A stretch of DNA of 64,000 bases, taken from Viola odorata. Taxonomy: Eukaryota > Streptophyta > Magnoliopsida > Malpighiales > Violaceae. Below, piece by piece: positions 45,533 through 57,620 of this stretch. The stretch lies in NCBI GenBank assembly GCA_963691705.1, contig OY829538.1:33500836-33564835 (forward strand), written 5' to 3'. How positions within the stretch are numbered: position 1 is the stretch's first letter; every line of letters starts with the position of its first letter. The notes below the pieces were generated by a model that searched no databases, was not told where the DNA came from, and saw only the letters and a program-made list of their open reading frames with translations. Both the position numbers and the translations under genes were made by a program.

Positions 45533-45682
45533 AGTAGATAAAGTTGGGAGGGCCCTTGAGTTTCAAATTGGTGATAAGGTGTTAATGAGACTAATGCCAT
45601 AACAGATCAAAGCACTCCAATGTTAGGCTCGATGTCTTATACGATGATACGAGGGACCTGTGACTATTACTGAGAAAATTGG
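45533..45682 (+). pseudogene. Gypsy pol C-terminal remnant
   Basis: The frame reads KVGRALEFQIGDKVLMRL, then QQIKALQ and YEGPVTITEKIG, the region just after the integrase core in chromodomain-type gypsy elements. It is bounded by Athila-A on the left and the copia LTR on the right, and looks like the oldest layer in this part. Too short to assign a lineage. Confidence 0.65.
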
Positions 45683-45903
45683 TGTTGAAGATTCTAGAAC
45701 CAATCCCTAATTCTTAGGGATTGGATTCGTCATATCAGTCCTAGTTATAAGACATGATTGTATTTCCTATCTTATCTATTTTCCTCTATTAACTAGTTAC
45801 CTTATTTAGGCTTGTGTATAGTGCATATATAGAGTAGTAATGTAAGAATGAAATATATGAGGAATTACAATATCTTTTTTCCAAAGCTTCTCTATTTCTT
45901 TCA
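45683..45903 (+). repeat. Copia 5' LTR (221 bp)
   Basis: Starts TGTTGAAGATTC and ends TATTTCTTTCA. A TATA-like GCATATATAGAG lies near 45822. Short, as usual for plant copia elements. The 3' LTR is off-window. Confidence 0.75.
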
Positions 45904-45921
45904 TGGTAATGGAGCTCTAGG
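45904..45921 (+). promoter_or_regulatory. Copia primer binding site (initiator-Met-like, mutated)
   Basis: TGGTAATGGAGCTCTAGG differs at a few positions from the common TGGTATCAGAGC site complementary to the initiator methionine tRNA. Confidence 0.7.
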
Positions 45922-45967
45922 TTTCTTAACCTAAAAACTTATTCCCTATCCTAAATCAATAGACAAC

Positions 45968-46457
45968 ATGTCAACCCTTGACAACACCAATGAAACCTTA
46001 GACTCTGGCGAGTCCAGAACTGAGGAAGAACCCAATATCCAGAAAGTAGGAGACTTTCAGAGTGTTAGGGTTTTCTATAGATTTAATGGAAAAAATTACC
46101 TCAAATGGTCCCAAGTGATTCAAACATACCTCAAGGGCAAAGAGAGACACAACCACCTTCTCATTAATGGGCCAGCAAAGACTAATCCAAAGTTTGCAAC
46201 ATGGAAGGAGGAAGACTCCATGATCATGTCCTAGCTTTAGGAGTCCAAGGAACTAACAATCAACGATACTTACATGTTCTTTAAGAACTCTAGAGAGGTT
46301 TGGGACTTCATTACAGGGAATTATTCCAAGGCTCGTGAAACTACAGAAGTGTACGAGATAAAGACCAAGATTGTATGGACCAAGCAAGGTGACAGATCAG
46401 TCACAGAGTATGCAAATCAACTCCAAAGTCTATGGCAGGAGCTAGATCATTACAGGG
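45968..46457 (+). pseudogene. Copia gag, N-terminal part
   Basis: MSTLDNTNETLD start, then the gag domain landmarks FNGKNYLKWSQVIQTYLKGK, a nonsense codon at 46232-46234, VWDFITGNYSKA and YANQLQSLWQELDHYR. Coding stops at the LTR insertion at 46458 and resumes near 60610. Confidence 0.82.
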
Positions 46458-47383
46458 TGATTATATGCTTAGTTTTTACATTTTCATCATCTATTTTACC
46501 TCTTTTTAGATGATGATACTGCTAATTTAGGCGTATTCTCTTCCTTTTTGTAGAAACAAGATAGAAGAACCAAAGAAGAAAGAAAGGAACAGAAACACCA
46601 AGAAAATAGAGCAAAAAGAAGACAGTGGTGAAAAGAGCTAATATCATAATGAACAAGCCTCTTCCCTAGGCCTTGGAGAGAGTACATCATCATCAGTAAG
46701 GTGGATCTTCACTATGCCTAGGACGATTTCAGCTAGACCAAGGAGTAGCGAAATGGGCTTGGACCGCAAAGCAAGGCAGAGCGCACCAACACTCTTGCAC
46801 TCAAAAGAAGACTTCTAGAAGGTGTTTCAAAGTTGTAAAAAATCCTAAGGGATGAGAACAAATCATTTTCTATTTTATCTTAAATTCTAGGAAAATAAGG
46901 ATAGAGATAAGGACGATTGGATTTTTGCTAGTATATTTAGAGACGGAGTTGAATGAGATCTCGAACTTCTCTCTTCTTCTGCTTTCATTTTCTCTGAAAC
47001 CAGGATTGAACTCCGTTATTTTTGCTCTCCTCGTCTTCTACCTTGAGACGAGGAGATTTCCAATTTTTATACAATTCAATTTCGTGTTTTATTTTATTAT
47101 ATCTTTCTCTAGCTAAGTAAATTGTTCCTAGAAAAGACTCCAAGGTTCATGATTCCAATATTGTGAGGTCTAAAAAAATTTAATCAATTCTGGATTTCAT
47201 ATTTCTTCTCTTCCTATTTCTTATCAATTTATTCTTGTTTTGATTTAAGATTGATCAACTTAAGTTTTAAACTTGAATAATTATAGTTTTTCTAATAACT
47301 TTGGGTCTACATTATTAGAAGAAATACGTAAGCAACTATCTTGTAGCTAGCCGGAACTCTTTGTGAACGAGATGGACTCAGTT
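46458..47383 (+). repeat. Truncated Athila-A-type LTR fused to Athila-B
   Basis: Starts exactly at an LTR terminus (TGATTATATGC) and matches 26240-27140 for about 900 bp. It then switches at a GACTCAGTTAG word to Athila-B LTR sequence, about 67 bp inside that LTR. No matching right half is found. Confidence 0.78.
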
Positions 47384-48676
47384 AGACAGGGTCGAACCAC
47401 AGAGATTGAAGGAGATTGAAGGAATAATAAATCAATTTCAATGTATGACAAAGAGTAAATGCAGCCAAACTTAAAAGAAACACTAGGGGGGTTTATATTG
47501 ATTAATAAATTAATCAACGAAGAAGTGGTAGCTAACAAGACAATAATTAAAGTAATTATCAAGGGCACGAAAGTAAAAAAACAATCGGAGGCAAGATACT
47601 AAAATAATGGCAAGGTCACGAAAATAATAAGAGACAGTAAAGGTAAATGAAGATTCAGATAGGAAAAGATCTTAGCAAGGAGTGTTCTCGGGTTGTTTCT
47701 AGGGTCAGTCAATCATCGGTACAAGGATTTTCCTTCTCCATACCATAGATATGCTATAGGGCCTAGTTTCCACTCAATACCCCCTACTTACCTTAGTAGA
47801 TAGGAGCTACCCCCCGTTTCTACTTATGAGGTAGCCTTGATGTTTCGTCGTCCCCCAGACACGAATGCGGGGAGGCAATACTCAAAACGCCCATGAAGCG
47901 GAGGTAAGACATATCTAGGGCACGACGTCTCAGTTTGTCAAGCTCCCGGCGCAACCCTAATCATTCGAATGCCTTAGATTGGTGAGATCACACTGTAGTA
48001 ACCTCTTCGCTCTAGGAGTCTACTACCCTTAATGGTCTCACGTCAATTATTACCATTAAGGTGACAGTAATCACAAAGAAATACTAAAAGTTGATCAAGC
48101 CCTAAACATACCCAAGTGAAAGTAACATGAAAACGGCAAGCAAACGAATATGATAGTAAAGAAGTATTAAATACGTTTTGGCCTCTTAACTAATCCTTAC
48201 AACCCTTGAAACACTCTTTGCTAAGAAAAGGAAATTTAGCTACTCATGAATAGATATAAATAGTAGATAACAAATAGCATGCAATAAAAGATGATAAAAG
48301 GAAAGGGTTTAGAAGAAATCGAAGGATGATTTAATAATTCAAAGGAGAAAAGCTTGCTCCTTTTACAAACCGACGACTGCTCCAATAACCAAGAAAACGG
48401 ATCCCTAAAATTAGGGTAAAAGTGTATTAATGTCTTCCCCCTTTACAAAAACCCTAAAACTATGCTTAAAACTATGGTTAGCGTTGAGGGTTCGACGACA
48501 CTTTGATCTTCTAGGCCTTGAAGCTTGAAATCCCATGAATTTCTCCAAAAACGCATCTTTTCGCTCTTTTTCTCCTTTTGGTGTTGATCTGCATTAAAGA
48601 TGGAAATAAGGGTCAAATAGCAGAATCATGCCCCCGAAAAGGCTACAAAAGAGGATAAAATCATGCCCAAGAAACA
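47384..48676 (-). repeat. Athila-B 3' LTR, truncated at its outer edge
   Basis: Aligns with 59119-60602. It lacks the first 67 bp and an internal block of about 220 bp present at about 60205-60421. Ends at GCCCAAGAAACA. Confidence 0.88.
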
Positions 48677-50399
48677 TACTCTCCCTCGAGCATTAACAAA
48701 ATTAAAAAACCACCTCATGCAATAACATACATCTTCAACCCCTTAACACAGAGTAGACAAGTCATTCGACAAACTACACCTGACCAAAACACATCCAGCC
48801 CTAGAAAAGCTCCTGCATCAGACTAATAGGATAACGACCCTATCAATCAGACTTTTCCAGACCAAGCCTATTCACCAGCAGTCCTCACATGGATGTGTTT
48901 GCACTCACACTCGCAACAAGATATGTGTTTATGCTAATCACTCATAAATGTAAATAACACAACACAAGCAGAGTTTGCACATCAATCCGAGTACTATAGT
49001 ACACATACGAGGGCAATCTAGCGATCAGAGATAATTTTGCAAAAGGAAAGAGAAAAAAGAAAAGGAAAAGAAAAAGGAAAGAGCAGGAAAGAGTATGGGA
49101 AGGTACGAAGGGGAAGAAAGAAAAGGAAGAGAAATAAAATAGAGGAGGAGAAAATAAAAAGAAAAGACAAACAGAGGAGGAGAAAATAAATCTGGAGTTG
49201 GAGGATTCCTTGGCTAGAAGGAAGGCGAGACGGTGAGTAACACCCACTGAAGAGGGTTGAAGGCGAGGGCTAGATAATGGCTTTGGCGTTCCTCTATGGG
49301 GGAGATCTTTGTCTACTTTGAGGGCTCGAAATGGTCACCGTTTGTTGTGCCTATTTTTTTTTTTTTTTGAAGAATAGTAGGCAGGCGTCTACTTTTTCTT
49401 CTTCAGCTCGAAACTTGCGTTGGCATTTAATTTCTTTGGAATTGGAGCTGGCAATCTTTAAATACTTCTTAGAGCGCTTGACTTCAAGGGCTTGAAACTT
49501 GACTTTACTTCCCCACACTTCAGTTTTGGTGTGGTGAGGAAGTAGTTGAGCGTTGCTGTCATGGCCCCGATTTTTGAATTTTGCGCTTGCTCTATCTTGC
49601 CCTTGATTAGTGTCTTTCTCCCCACACTTATCGTCTTCAATGTCTAGCCCTTGCCTTTTGTGATGAAAAGTGTTACTCACCTGCCAAGGAAGGGTCAAAG
49701 AAAAGGTTCAAATGGTTAAAAGAGAAAACAGAGAGGGAATGGGAGTAGAGGGCACGAAAAAGGAAAGAGAAATGGAGAGAGAGAAAAAATAAGATAAAAA
49801 TAAGGAAAAGAAAGAAAAGAAAATTGCAAAGTCTCTCGTTGTTTCGTTGCTTTCCCCCGTCTAATGGTGCCTATACCCAGGGATATCACGCAAACATAGC
49901 CAGTGCCTAGTCAAGCATTATAACACACATGAATAAAAGGCATGAAGCTCAAAGTGCTCACGGGGTTCAAATTGTGACTACTGGTGTCTAGGGCATGACT
50001 GGACATAAGGGCTAGCAGGTAGATATGCATTATCAGGCATAGATGCAGTGAATGATAAGTTTCTTCTATGCATCAGAAGTCAAAAATGCATATCAAATAT
50101 GAGGGTTTTAAAACAGGACAGTCGCAAAATTCCTAGCAAAGTCTAAAAGAATAAAATCCGAAATTTTTTGAAAAATCTGAAAAACATGCAATCATGCAAC
50201 AAGCGGAAAACTAATCATGCAAACAAACACACAAATAAATCCCTCCCTACACTTAGGCAGCGCATTGTCCTCAATGCGGGAAGGGCACACAAAGGAGTTC
50301 AACCAAAATTAATGCAATACAGTACAACAAAATTAAAGGAAAGTGATAGAAATTGTTTTGAACCCTCCTCGAAGGCATGATGGGGGGGGGGGGGGGGTG
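48677..50399 (-). other. Athila-B 3' non-coding region
   Basis: No convincing gene. The border with the LTR carries CTCCCTCGAG (a purine tract on the element strand). Purine-rich blocks lie at 49030-49190 and 49700-49830, a T-run at about 49351, a hairpin at 50261-50278 and a homopolymer run of about 17 G at about 50381-50397. Confidence 0.65.
50261..50278 (-). promoter_or_regulatory. Athila hairpin 1 of Athila-B
   Basis: CGCATTG and CAATGCG form a perfect 7-bp stem around a four-base loop. Relative to Athila-D one pair is G-C instead of A-T, so pairing is kept. On the element strand a CTAAGTGTAGGGAGGG tract follows. Confidence 0.6.
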
Positions 50400-52296
50400 T
50401 CACTGAGGTGGAAGGTTGCACCTAGCAACTTCAGCCGTCAAGGCCTGAAGTTCGATGAGGATTGATTGCAGTAGACGTTCGAGCGCGGGGGCATGCAAAA
50501 TAGTCGAGGTCGGAGGCTTGACTGCTGTGGATGCATCGGGTGCTGGACGTGATGTCTCGACTTGGGCGGGAAGAGCGGATGTAGATCGGGGCCTCGATAG
50601 ATCTGGGTAGCTGAAGTGGCCGCTAGACTTGGTGCCAAAGACCTTGTCGCCGGGAGGAGTTGATCCTGTAGAGAAACGCAGCACACCATGTGAGACACAT
50701 AAATGGCCCATACCATCTAAGGTATGGGCGTCTAAATCTTTGAACGTAAGAGGCTCAGAAAGGTCACTGGAATACAAGTCCACATTATGCAATTTCACCG
50801 CAAGCAAAGAGACAAGAGATCCTAAAATGGGGCCTCGAGAACTATTTTGAACATGCAGAATACTAGAAGCAACCCAAAATCCTAGATTAACTCGACGTTT
50901 ATGTTTCATGCACCATAAAAAGAATAATTCCTGCAGTGATAACTGACCCGAGAAGGTGAGGGCCAGAAATCGGTGCAGGATACGCAAAGCAGGATCAACT
51001 AATTCATGGGCTTTACTAGACTTAGGGTTAAACTCAACATCGGGGTTATCAGTCAGCTCACGAAATGCAGAATTAGCATAAAAAATAGCCGGAATAACAG
51101 TCAAAGCATTTTTCTAAAGAGCAAAATTCAACTCATCAGGCTTAACAAAATTCAGCATGGAATTAAACTCACTAAGGGACAGTTTGGACCATTTGTTTGT
51201 CAATCTGAAATTGATGACATCAAGAGTAGAGGAGTTGGGTCCAAACTTGCCCTTAGGCCTAAAACTATTAGATGCAACCCAAAAAGTGGTAAAGAACTCG
51301 AGCGAGAGTTCAACAAAGGTTGGGTGTTCTAGGAAGAACAGTGATTCCTAACCAATATTGGCAACTAAGTCTCGGATTCGAGATTCAATCCCCATTTTAG
51401 TCAAAAAGTCCAAATTGAGGCGCGCACAGGAGCTAACGCCTTTGGAGTTCAAAAGATGCAGTTTATCAATCGAGGGCTTATCATTAAAAACTAACCAGTA
51501 ATGCAATACAGAAAGGTCAGAAGTCACTTGGGGCAGAAGGAGGAACCGGTGTCTTTCCCTCGATAGCTGGGACGTCGTCCTGACCTCGAGGCTTCTTGGA
51601 GGTCGAGGCTTTTCCCTTGCTGGTTGTTGGGAGCTTCCTCATTCTGTCCACCGGCGTTTCAGGCTCTGCCGGTGGCTTTGATTTCCCTTTCTTTGTCGCG
51701 GCTTCCTTCTCCTTTTTCTCTTTCTCGGCGGCCTCTTTCTCCGCTGCGGCCTTGGCTTCGAGATCTTCCTCGCCTTCTTCATCCTCAGCCTCACTGCTCT
51801 CTCCAGTACCCTCCTCCAGGGCATCATCTTGCTCTGGCTCTTCTGCCTCTTGCTCAGCTGGAGGCTCCTCTTCCTAGTTTGAATCGGCGGCCAGAAAGTC
51901 ATCTAGGGCAACCTCCACTCCAAGCTTCCTAGCGGCAGGAGAGGTATTTTTGGGCTTGGGTTTAGCTCTGGGATTTTCGCTAGCGGTCGTAGACCCAGGT
52001 GGTAGCTTGACCACGCGGCCACATTTGGTTGTGGTCGACGTGGGTGGGACGGAGTCGGTGATCGCGACATCTTCCTCAACGGGAGGGAACTCCACGGCTC
52101 GCGAATCGAAGGGTGGCGAAGGGATTAGGGGTTGTGGGATGGAAAAATCCTGGTCGGTGTTTGAGGGGGAAGATGCTGTTTTGAAGGAACCTGGTGAGGA
52201 ATGGGATTTAGATTTGGAGGCAGCTGGGCTCTCAGGATTATCTACGGGGTGTGGTCCTGAAGCGAGCTTGTGGGCTACTTTCTTCACTCTCGGCAT
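50400..52296 (-). pseudogene. Athila-B env-like ORF
   Basis: The start MPRVKKVAHK at 52296 is chosen over the longer frame to 52443 because it matches the style of Athila-A. The N-terminal third is Pro/Ser rich, then after a stop near 51874 comes a Glu/Ala/Lys-rich segment, and then the conserved domain: LDFLTKMGIESRIRDLV, LFFLEHPTFVELSLEFF, VINFRLTNKWS, and from 51104 a long open frame to 50400 with HELVDPALRILHRFLALTF. The C-terminal end is a short helix (LERLLQSILIELQALTAEV). Three or more stops. No membrane segments are evident, so calling it an envelope protein is not supported. Confidence 0.8.
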
Positions 52297-52849
52297 TGTT
52301 GAAGGTGATGGATGTGGACAGGGATGATGGAGATGGAGGTGGCGTGTTTGTGTGGGAGAGAGATAGGGAAAGTGATTTGGTTGTGAGGAGAGTGGAGACA
52401 AACAAGGAGCGTGGGAGAGAGAAAAGGGGCTGACGTCTGACATAAATGGCGCAACCTTTAATTAATTAGGGTTCCTTTCTTGTCTTGTGGAGATGACATG
52501 GCGCCATGGGCTTTGAGGAGCAACGAGCCCGCGCATATCCCAACTACCTAAAAAGTAGCTTTTAAATTTTGAAAAGGAGGTAGTTAGAAAGGATGAGGAC
52601 AAAAAGAGAGAATAAAGGGTTAATAATTAATAAAAAGGAATAAAATCATCTTGGAAAAGGAAAGGTTAGAGTTTAAAGGAGATAAATAAGGGATATAATA
52701 CAAGGAAATTAAATCGAAAGGAAATCTACTTAAGTAAAAATATAATCAGAAAAATCCGAATGATATGAAAAAGATAAGGGAAAGAGAAAGAGGTGGAACG
52801 ACATAAGAGATGCCTCCAATGTGGCCTGTTTAATCGTCGGGGCCTCGAC

Positions 52850-54050
52850 GTGTTCTGGAAGTTTAGGTCTCAACAGGTGGAGGATCCACCATCATTTGTT
52901 CGACGGTCGAGGGCTTGAATCCTTCATAGAAGGGTTTCAACCTGTGGCTGTTTACTTTGAAAATTATTCCTGTGTCTGGATTCTAGATCTCAATTGCACC
53001 ATGATCGTAAATTGTCGTGACCACGAAAGGTCCAGACTATTTGGACTTCAGTTTCCCTGCAAACAGACGTAAACGTGAGTTATACAATAACACTTTTTGT
53101 CCAATGGAGAAGGATTTAGATCGAAGGTGCCTGCCATGATAAGCCTTAGCTCTTGTAGAGCAGAGCGTTCTCATAAGCATCATCCCTCAATTCCTCTAAT
53201 TCCTGGATTTGCAATCGTCGGTTCTAACTGGCATGCCCGAGATCCATGTTGACTTTCCGGATGGCCCAAAATACTTTGTGCTCTGTCTCAACTGGAAGAT
53301 GACATGGTTTACCATATACAAGTTTGTAGGGTGTCATGCCAATCGGGGTCTTGAAAGTTGTCTGATAGGCCCATAAGGCATCATCTAACTTTAGACTCCA
53401 ATCCTTGCGGGATTGGTTGACTGTCTTTTCCAGTATGGATTTGATTTCTCGGTTAGACACCTCAGCCTAACCATTCGTATGAGGATGATAAGCGGTGGAG
53501 GTTCTATGATAGACTACATACATACTTGGTGAGAAGGGATGATACTATCCGGTTATAAAAATGGGTACCACGATCACTGACTAGGGCACGAAGTGTACCA
53601 AACCTGTTAAAGATGTGGGTGCGTAGGAAGTTCACTACCACCTTGGAGTCATCGGTCCTAGTTGCCTTGGCCTCGATTCACCTGGAAACATAATCTACAG
53701 CAAGAAGAATGTACATATTGCCGAAAGAATTGAGAACGGGCCCATGAAGTCAATACCCCAAATGTCAAAAATTTCGCATGGAATGATGTTTGTCAGGGGC
53801 ATCTGGTTTCTATCCCCGATATTCCCAGTGGCTTGACATCAAGGGCATGAAGCACAAAATAGATAACTGTCCTTGAAGATGGATGGCTAGTAGAGAACGG
53901 CTCCTAAGACTTTGAGAGCCATTTTCTTGGACGCGGAGTGTCCTCCTTCTGTCGACGAATGATAAAATTTTAGAAACGAAGGCACTTCATCCATAGTCAC
54001 GCAACGGCGGATGATCTGGTTCGAATAATGCTTCCATAAATATGGGTTAT
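52850..54050 (-). pseudogene. Athila-B integrase, heavily degraded
   Basis: Recognisable parts on the minus strand: a zinc-finger and core remnant (53950-53500), an open frame 53460-53224 with [15 protein letters not shown] and [21 protein letters not shown], then [13 protein letters not shown] and the C-terminal SGPFVVTTIYDHGAIEI and FKVNSHRLKPFYEGF (about 53040-52900). Several stops and short deletions. Confidence 0.75.
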
Positions 54051-54051
54051 C

Positions 54052-55081
54052 CTAAATGTAGTGTTTGGATTGCCTCCTAATTCTGTTGCATTCGGAGGAG
54101 GAAGAGTCTGCGGGATAGGTACTAATAGCACAAAAATTGGCGATGTCAGAGAACCAAGGAAACTGAACGGCATGGGCAAGACACAATTGCTCATCCTGGA
54201 AGGTATCTCTGATGGGTACAAGTGAGTCATCTGGTTGAGTTGGGAGCCTACTCAAATGGTCAGCCACGGAGTTTTCTAATCCCTTTTTATCCTTGATCGA
54301 GATGTCGAACTCTTGAAGTAGCAAGATCCAGTGGATAAGATAGGGTTTAGCATCCGCTTTCTTCAGCAAACATCTCAAGGCTGAGTGGTCTGAATAAACG
54401 ATTACATGGGTGCCCAAGAGATATTGTCTGAACTTATCCAGGGCATAAACAATGGCAAGTAGTTCTTTCTCCGTGGTGGTGTAATTTTGTTGAGCTGGGT
54501 CAAGCAACTTTGAAGCATAATAAATGACATAAGTCTCTGATTCTTTCTTCTGGCCTAGAACAACACCGAGGGCTTGATTACTCGCATCACACATAATCTC
54601 GAAAGGCAAAGACCAATCGGGGGAACGAATGATAGGAGCTGAAATAAGTCTGTTCTTGAGGGTGTCGAAGGCAACTTTACATTTCTCATCAAATTCAAAA
54701 GTAACATCTTTCTGGAGCAGATGGCATATGGGTTGAGCGATTTTGGAAAAGTCCTTGATAAACCTTCTATAAAAGTCGGCATGCCCTAGAAAAGATCTCA
54801 CATCGCGAACACTGGCGGGGTAGGGTAGGGACTCAATTACTTCAATCTTAGCTTTGTCTACTTCAATCCCTTTGCTCGAGACAATATGGCCTAGAACGAG
54901 ACCTCGATCCACCATGAAGTGGCATTTCTCAAAGTTCAAGACGAGATTGGTCTCGATGCATTGCTCTAAACACCTTTTCAATTTACACAAGCATTCGGAG
55001 AAAGAGTTACCATAAATTGTGAAGTCATCCATGAAGACCTCGATACCATCCTCAACCAATTTGAAAAAGATGCTCACCATG
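54052..55081 (-). pseudogene. Athila-B RT (C-terminal part) and RNase H
   Basis: An open frame of 342 codons that starts just left of the solo LTR. The RT catalytic box is FMDD (about 55021-55038). Downstream are GLVLGHIVSSKGIEV, the connection FLGHADFYRRFIKDFS, and RNase H with FEIMCDASNQALGVVLGQ, TTTEKELLAIVYALDKFR, VYSDHSALR and VADHLSRL. This frame is undamaged but cannot be continuous with the RT start because of the inserted LTR. Confidence 0.88.
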
Positions 55082-55666
55082 TGATAAGATTCTGACTATT
55101 GGCGAAGGGTAGAAAGGGAGAATGGCTCCTTGGATTTCACGCCCGCGGTTGTCCGGTGTACCTGCAGGGCGCCGGGAGGGGGTCCCGACGTAAACACTCT
55201 GATGCTTAAGTTTGTATGAGTGGTCAAAGTAGCAGAGCTTTTGCTAGCGATCTTAGGCTTACCTTCTTCCTTGATTATGGGGGTATTTATAGGCAAAAAG
55301 TGGGGTGTTTTCTGGGGGGCTCGACCATAAAGGGTGCTAACGGGCCTATCAAGCGGTTGACATTCCCCGTCAACGGTGTGTTATCGTTGCGTTAGATATA
55401 TATGTGGGTAGGCGTTACCTAGGTAAGGTAACGCCTACCTTCCTCAAGGAATGACGCGCTCAGCCTAGGACGGGATAACGCCTGGTCATGACAAAGTGAC
55501 CTCGTGGGACCCCCCCCCCCCCGGTTGATGTTGACCATCCCAGAGCTGATCGCTTGATAAAGGGCGATAGCCTCGAGGTTGTCCGTCCGGTAGGTATAAC
55601 AGCGTTCTGTCCCTAACACGGGGTGTAAAGATGAAAATGCCCCGGGCGTGAGGTCTATTGTTATCA
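55082..55666 (-). repeat. Solo Tat LTR in Athila-B RT, TSD CCATG (585 bp)
   Basis: Plus ends TGATAAGATTC and TTGTTATCA, flanked on both sides by CCATG (55077-55081 and 55667-55671). Sequence is very close to the Tat-2 LTRs, including the TATA region and GGCGCCGGGAGG block. A C-run lies at about 55510-55522. Typical of an LTR-LTR recombination product. Confidence 0.93.
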
Positions 55667-56213
55667 CCATGCAATGTTGAAAGGTGGCGGGGGTATTACA
55701 TAAGCCGAAAGGCATATACGTTTGTAGGCAAAGGTACCGAAAGGGCACGTGAAGGTAGTCTTTTCTTAGTCTTCGGGGGCAACCGGGATTTGATGGAAAC
55801 CTGAGTATCCATCTAGACAACAGTACTGAGTCTTGCCCGCGAGACGCTCTAACATCTGGTCTATGAAGGGGAGAGGAAAGTGATCCTTTCTGGTAGCGGC
55901 ATTCAGATGACGATAATCAATGCAGACTCTCCACCCATTTTGGATCCTGGTGGGAATAGATTCACCGTCTTGCCCAAGAGTAATGGTGATACCAGTTTTC
56001 TTGGGCACGACTTGTATCGGGCTAACCCAACGGGCTATCAGAGATGGGGTAGATAACGCCCGCATCTAGCAACTTTAGCACTTCTTTTCTCACTACCTCC
56101 ATCATGGGTGGATTAAATCTGCGCTGTGGCTGGCGTATTGTCTTACTGGCGTCTTCCAAATGAATTCGGTAAGTACATAAGGCTGGTGACAAGCCCTTGA
56201 TGTCTGCGATGGT
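55667..56213 (-). pseudogene. Athila-B RT, N-terminal part
   Basis: On the minus strand: SPIQVVPKKTGITI, GWRVCIDYRHLNAATRKDHFPLPFIDQMLERLAG, YCCLDGYSGFHQIPVAPED, then a frameshift and the PRHLSTLH end interrupted by the LTR. Between 56213 and 56065 several frames are needed. These are the first RT blocks of Athila elements. Confidence 0.83.
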
Positions 56214-57620
56214 CTAACCTATAGCCTGTCTAAATTCCTTCAACAAAGAAACCAACTCAAACTCTTCAGAATCTTTGAGTTTGTTGGAGATAATAAGGGG
56301 AAGAGAGTTATTGAGGCCGAGATAAGCATATTTGAGATGGGAGGGCAGTGGTTTTAGTTCGAGGGCAGGAGTCTGATTGATGGACGGAGATAGCTTGACA
56401 TGATCTGAGCAAATGGGGGATACGACCGTGGGTTCATATGGGACAACGATGCACTCTTCTAGGGTTGTGACAACAACATGTAGCTGAGGAGGGGTGACAA
56501 GTGTCGAGGCCATGACATCTAATAGAGGTGGCGTGAGACTCCTGTCAAGGGCAAATTGCAAGGGATCAATAAAGTCTAATTCAACAAGTTGGTCAACAGA
56601 TGGGTCAATCAAATCAACATAATTAACACTGGAAAATTCAGAAGGATATCGCATGGATTCTAGCATGTTGAATTTGATGATCTCTCCATCATATTCGAGG
56701 GAGATGGTTGCTTGGTAGACGTCAATCTTAGCCCTAGCAGTGGCCAGAAATGGTCGCCCTAGAAGTAAATCTGAAGACTTGGTTGAGTCTTCGTTCTCCA
56801 TGGCGATGACATAGAAATCTGCTAGGAATAAAAATTCACCCACTTGGACCAAGACATCTGTGATAATCCCCTTGGGGTAGACAATAGAACGATCGGCAAG
56901 TTGAATGGCAAGTGTGGTAGGTTTAAGGGGTTCAAGCCCAAGATTGTTGTAGATGATCAAGGGCATGACATTTATCCCTACTCCGAGATCGCACATGGCC
57001 TTGCCAATATCAACGGTATTGATCCTGCAAGGAATAATAAACATTCCTTGATCTTTGCACTTGGGAGGAATTTTCCGTTGTATGTGGGCAGAAGCATTAG
57101 CCCCTACACTGATCTTGTTGACACTGGCCAATTTACACTTATTTTTACATAGTTGTTTCAGGAATCTGGCGTATCTAGGCACATTCTTGACTGCCTGCAG
57201 GAGTGGGATGTTGACTATCACTTTGCTTAACATATCAAAGATTTCTCGGTCTTCTATTTCTTTCTTTGACTTGATTAATCTTTGGGGAAAGGGAGGCTCA
57301 AGGATCTTGTGAATATACTCCTGGGTAAATTCAGGTGGGTTCGGATCATTCCTCGACGATCCCCTTGGGGAGCAGATTCTGTCCTCCATGGCCTCGACGA
57401 ACCTAGGCACTTTCGGACTTTTTGCCTTGGGCTTGAGTTCTGATTCTGGAGAGTTTCCAATATCGGGGGTAGGATGTTGTGAGGGAGTCAAGGTCGTGCC
57501 ACTTCGGAGAGTAACAACACAAACGTTATGCTTTGGATTGGTTTTTGTTTGAGGCGGGAATCTTCCTTGATTTTTTAGTTCCTTTATCTCTGCCATCATA
57601 ATGCTCATTTTCTTCTCCAA
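56214..57620 (-). pseudogene. Athila-B protease region
   Basis: A 468-codon frame. The linker has VVTLRSGTTL, then FDMLSKVIVNIPLLQAVKNVPRYARFLK, the protease active site MCDLGVGINVMP (here intact, unlike Athila-D), VYPKGIITDVLVQVGEF and LLGRPFLATARAKIDV. It stops just before RT at an in-frame stop near 56214. Normally part of a gag-pol polyprotein. Confidence 0.83.

Noticed and set aside
49351..49698. Lys-rich ORF in the Athila-B 3' region
   Set aside because: Ends in a homopolymer-coded Lys run and has no recognisable domain; likely chance.
51596..51877. Ser/Ala-rich plus-strand ORF
   Set aside because: It is the complement of the Glu/Lys/Ala-rich segment of the Athila-B env-like gene on the minus strand.
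50400..52296. A true envelope glycoprotein
   Set aside because: No signal peptide or membrane segment visible; it matches the Athila env-position ORF whose role is unproven.
55510..55523. C-run, and the similar G-run at 50381-50397, as functional tracts
   Set aside because: Homopolymer runs of this kind are prone to sequencing and replication error; no conserved counterpart in related copies.
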